Below, in pieces: positions 5,908-5,996 of a stretch of DNA of 5,996 nt. How positions within the stretch are numbered: the stretch's first letter is position 1; each line of letters begins with the position of its first letter. Position numbers and translations under genes: made by a program. The DNA lies in the NCBI GenBank assembly GCA_934162555.1, contig CAKPJE010000068.1:1-5996 (forward strand), given 5' to 3'. The DNA comes from an uncultured Bacilli bacterium (GTDB lineage Bacteria; Bacillota_I; Bacilli_A; RF39; UBA660). The notes below the pieces were generated by a model, which saw only the letters and a list, made by a program, of their open reading frames with translations, had not been told where the DNA came from and made no database searches.

Positions 5908-5936
5908 TAATAAAGTAAGGAAAGGTTTGTTGATAA
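5885..5936 (-). repeat. pair of 11-base repeats containing DnaA-box-like sites
   Basis: TTTGTTGATAA occurs at 5885-5895 and again at 5926-5936, 41 bases apart. On the - strand the core reads TTATCAACA, one mismatch from the DnaA box TTATCCACA. I find no other exact copy in the window. The first copy lies between the -35 and -10 of the promoter; the second lies between the ribosome binding site and the nearest ATG. A separation of 41 bases is close to four helical turns, so both would face the same side. DnaA binding is an inference from sequence. Confidence 0.5.
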
Positions 5937-5937
5937 C

Positions 5938-5973
5938 ATGTTTGACCTAATACATACATACATGTATTACTAA
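5938..5973 (+). CDS. tiny ORF of 11 codons, possible leader peptide
   Basis: ATG-5938 opens an 11-residue frame, MFDLIHTYMYY, ending in TAA at 5971-5973. AAGGAAAGG at 5917-5925 is a good ribosome binding sequence but ends 12 bases before the ATG; TTG codons at 5927 and 5930 are closer but give only seven or six residues. All three forward frames close between 5943 and 5973, so the strong promoter and ribosome binding site do not lead into a long gene inside the window. It may be a leader peptide or just chance in the upstream region of the next gene. Confidence 0.2.
   Translation: MFDLIHTYMYY
5948..5969. repeat. inverted repeat, possible operator or RNA hairpin
   Basis: TAATACAT (5948-5955) and ATGTATTA (5962-5969) are perfect 8-base inverted arms around a 6-base centre; three TACA units (5951-5962) run through it. 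It is not followed by a T tract on either strand, so it does not look like a terminator. It could be a protein-binding site or a hairpin in the leader of the next gene. Confidence 0.4.
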
Positions 5974-5996
5974 AAAATAGAAAAAATAAAATTTTT

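Noticed and set aside
5948..5969. Inverted repeat as a terminator
   Set aside because: Neither strand has a T tract next to the arms; the following bases on the + strand are A-rich.

Overview
This is an AT-rich, gene-dense bacterial segment with every recognisable gene on the + strand. Strong AGGAGG-type ribosome binding sites, a Gram-positive-type RNase J, and a SirA-like gene directly followed by a YneF gene point to a low-GC Bacillota relative, plausibly an uncultured Bacilli or Mollicutes-like (RF39-type) lineage with a compact genome. The few Trp codons are TGG and one gene ends in TGA, so the standard bacterial code fits better than the mycoplasma code. Species-level placement cannot be made from the sequence alone.

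Layout. 29-1137: two small unrecognised soluble proteins joined by a TAGTG stop/start overlap and closed by a weak terminator. 1212-2849: an RNase J family protein with its own promoter, in which four of the second-metal-site and bridging ligands are replaced, so it resembles an RNase J2-type non-catalytic or weakly active subunit. A hairpin terminator and a consensus TTGACA promoter follow immediately. 2923-5062: a tight run of SirA-like DnaA inhibitor, YneF small membrane protein, YgjV/PQ-loop-like six-helix membrane protein and GpsA (glycerol-3-phosphate dehydrogenase), with gaps of 31 and 25 bases and then a 4-base overlap. 5100-5846: an unrecognised 248-residue soluble protein, possibly with its own promoter, ending in a clear terminator. 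5871-5996: the start of an intergenic region with a good promoter, two identical 11-base repeats containing a DnaA-box-like sequence, a tiny ORF and an inverted repeat. The gene it serves lies beyond the window.

How it fits together. The central operon mixes replication control (SirA-like), membrane proteins and phospholipid precursor supply (GpsA), which is ordinary housekeeping content. The parts worth a second look are the degenerate RNase J, the sirA-yneF pair in a probably non-sporulating lineage, the DnaA-box-like pair at the 3' edge, and the repeated habit of building the stop codon into the terminator stem. I see no mobile element, CRISPR array, rRNA or tRNA gene.
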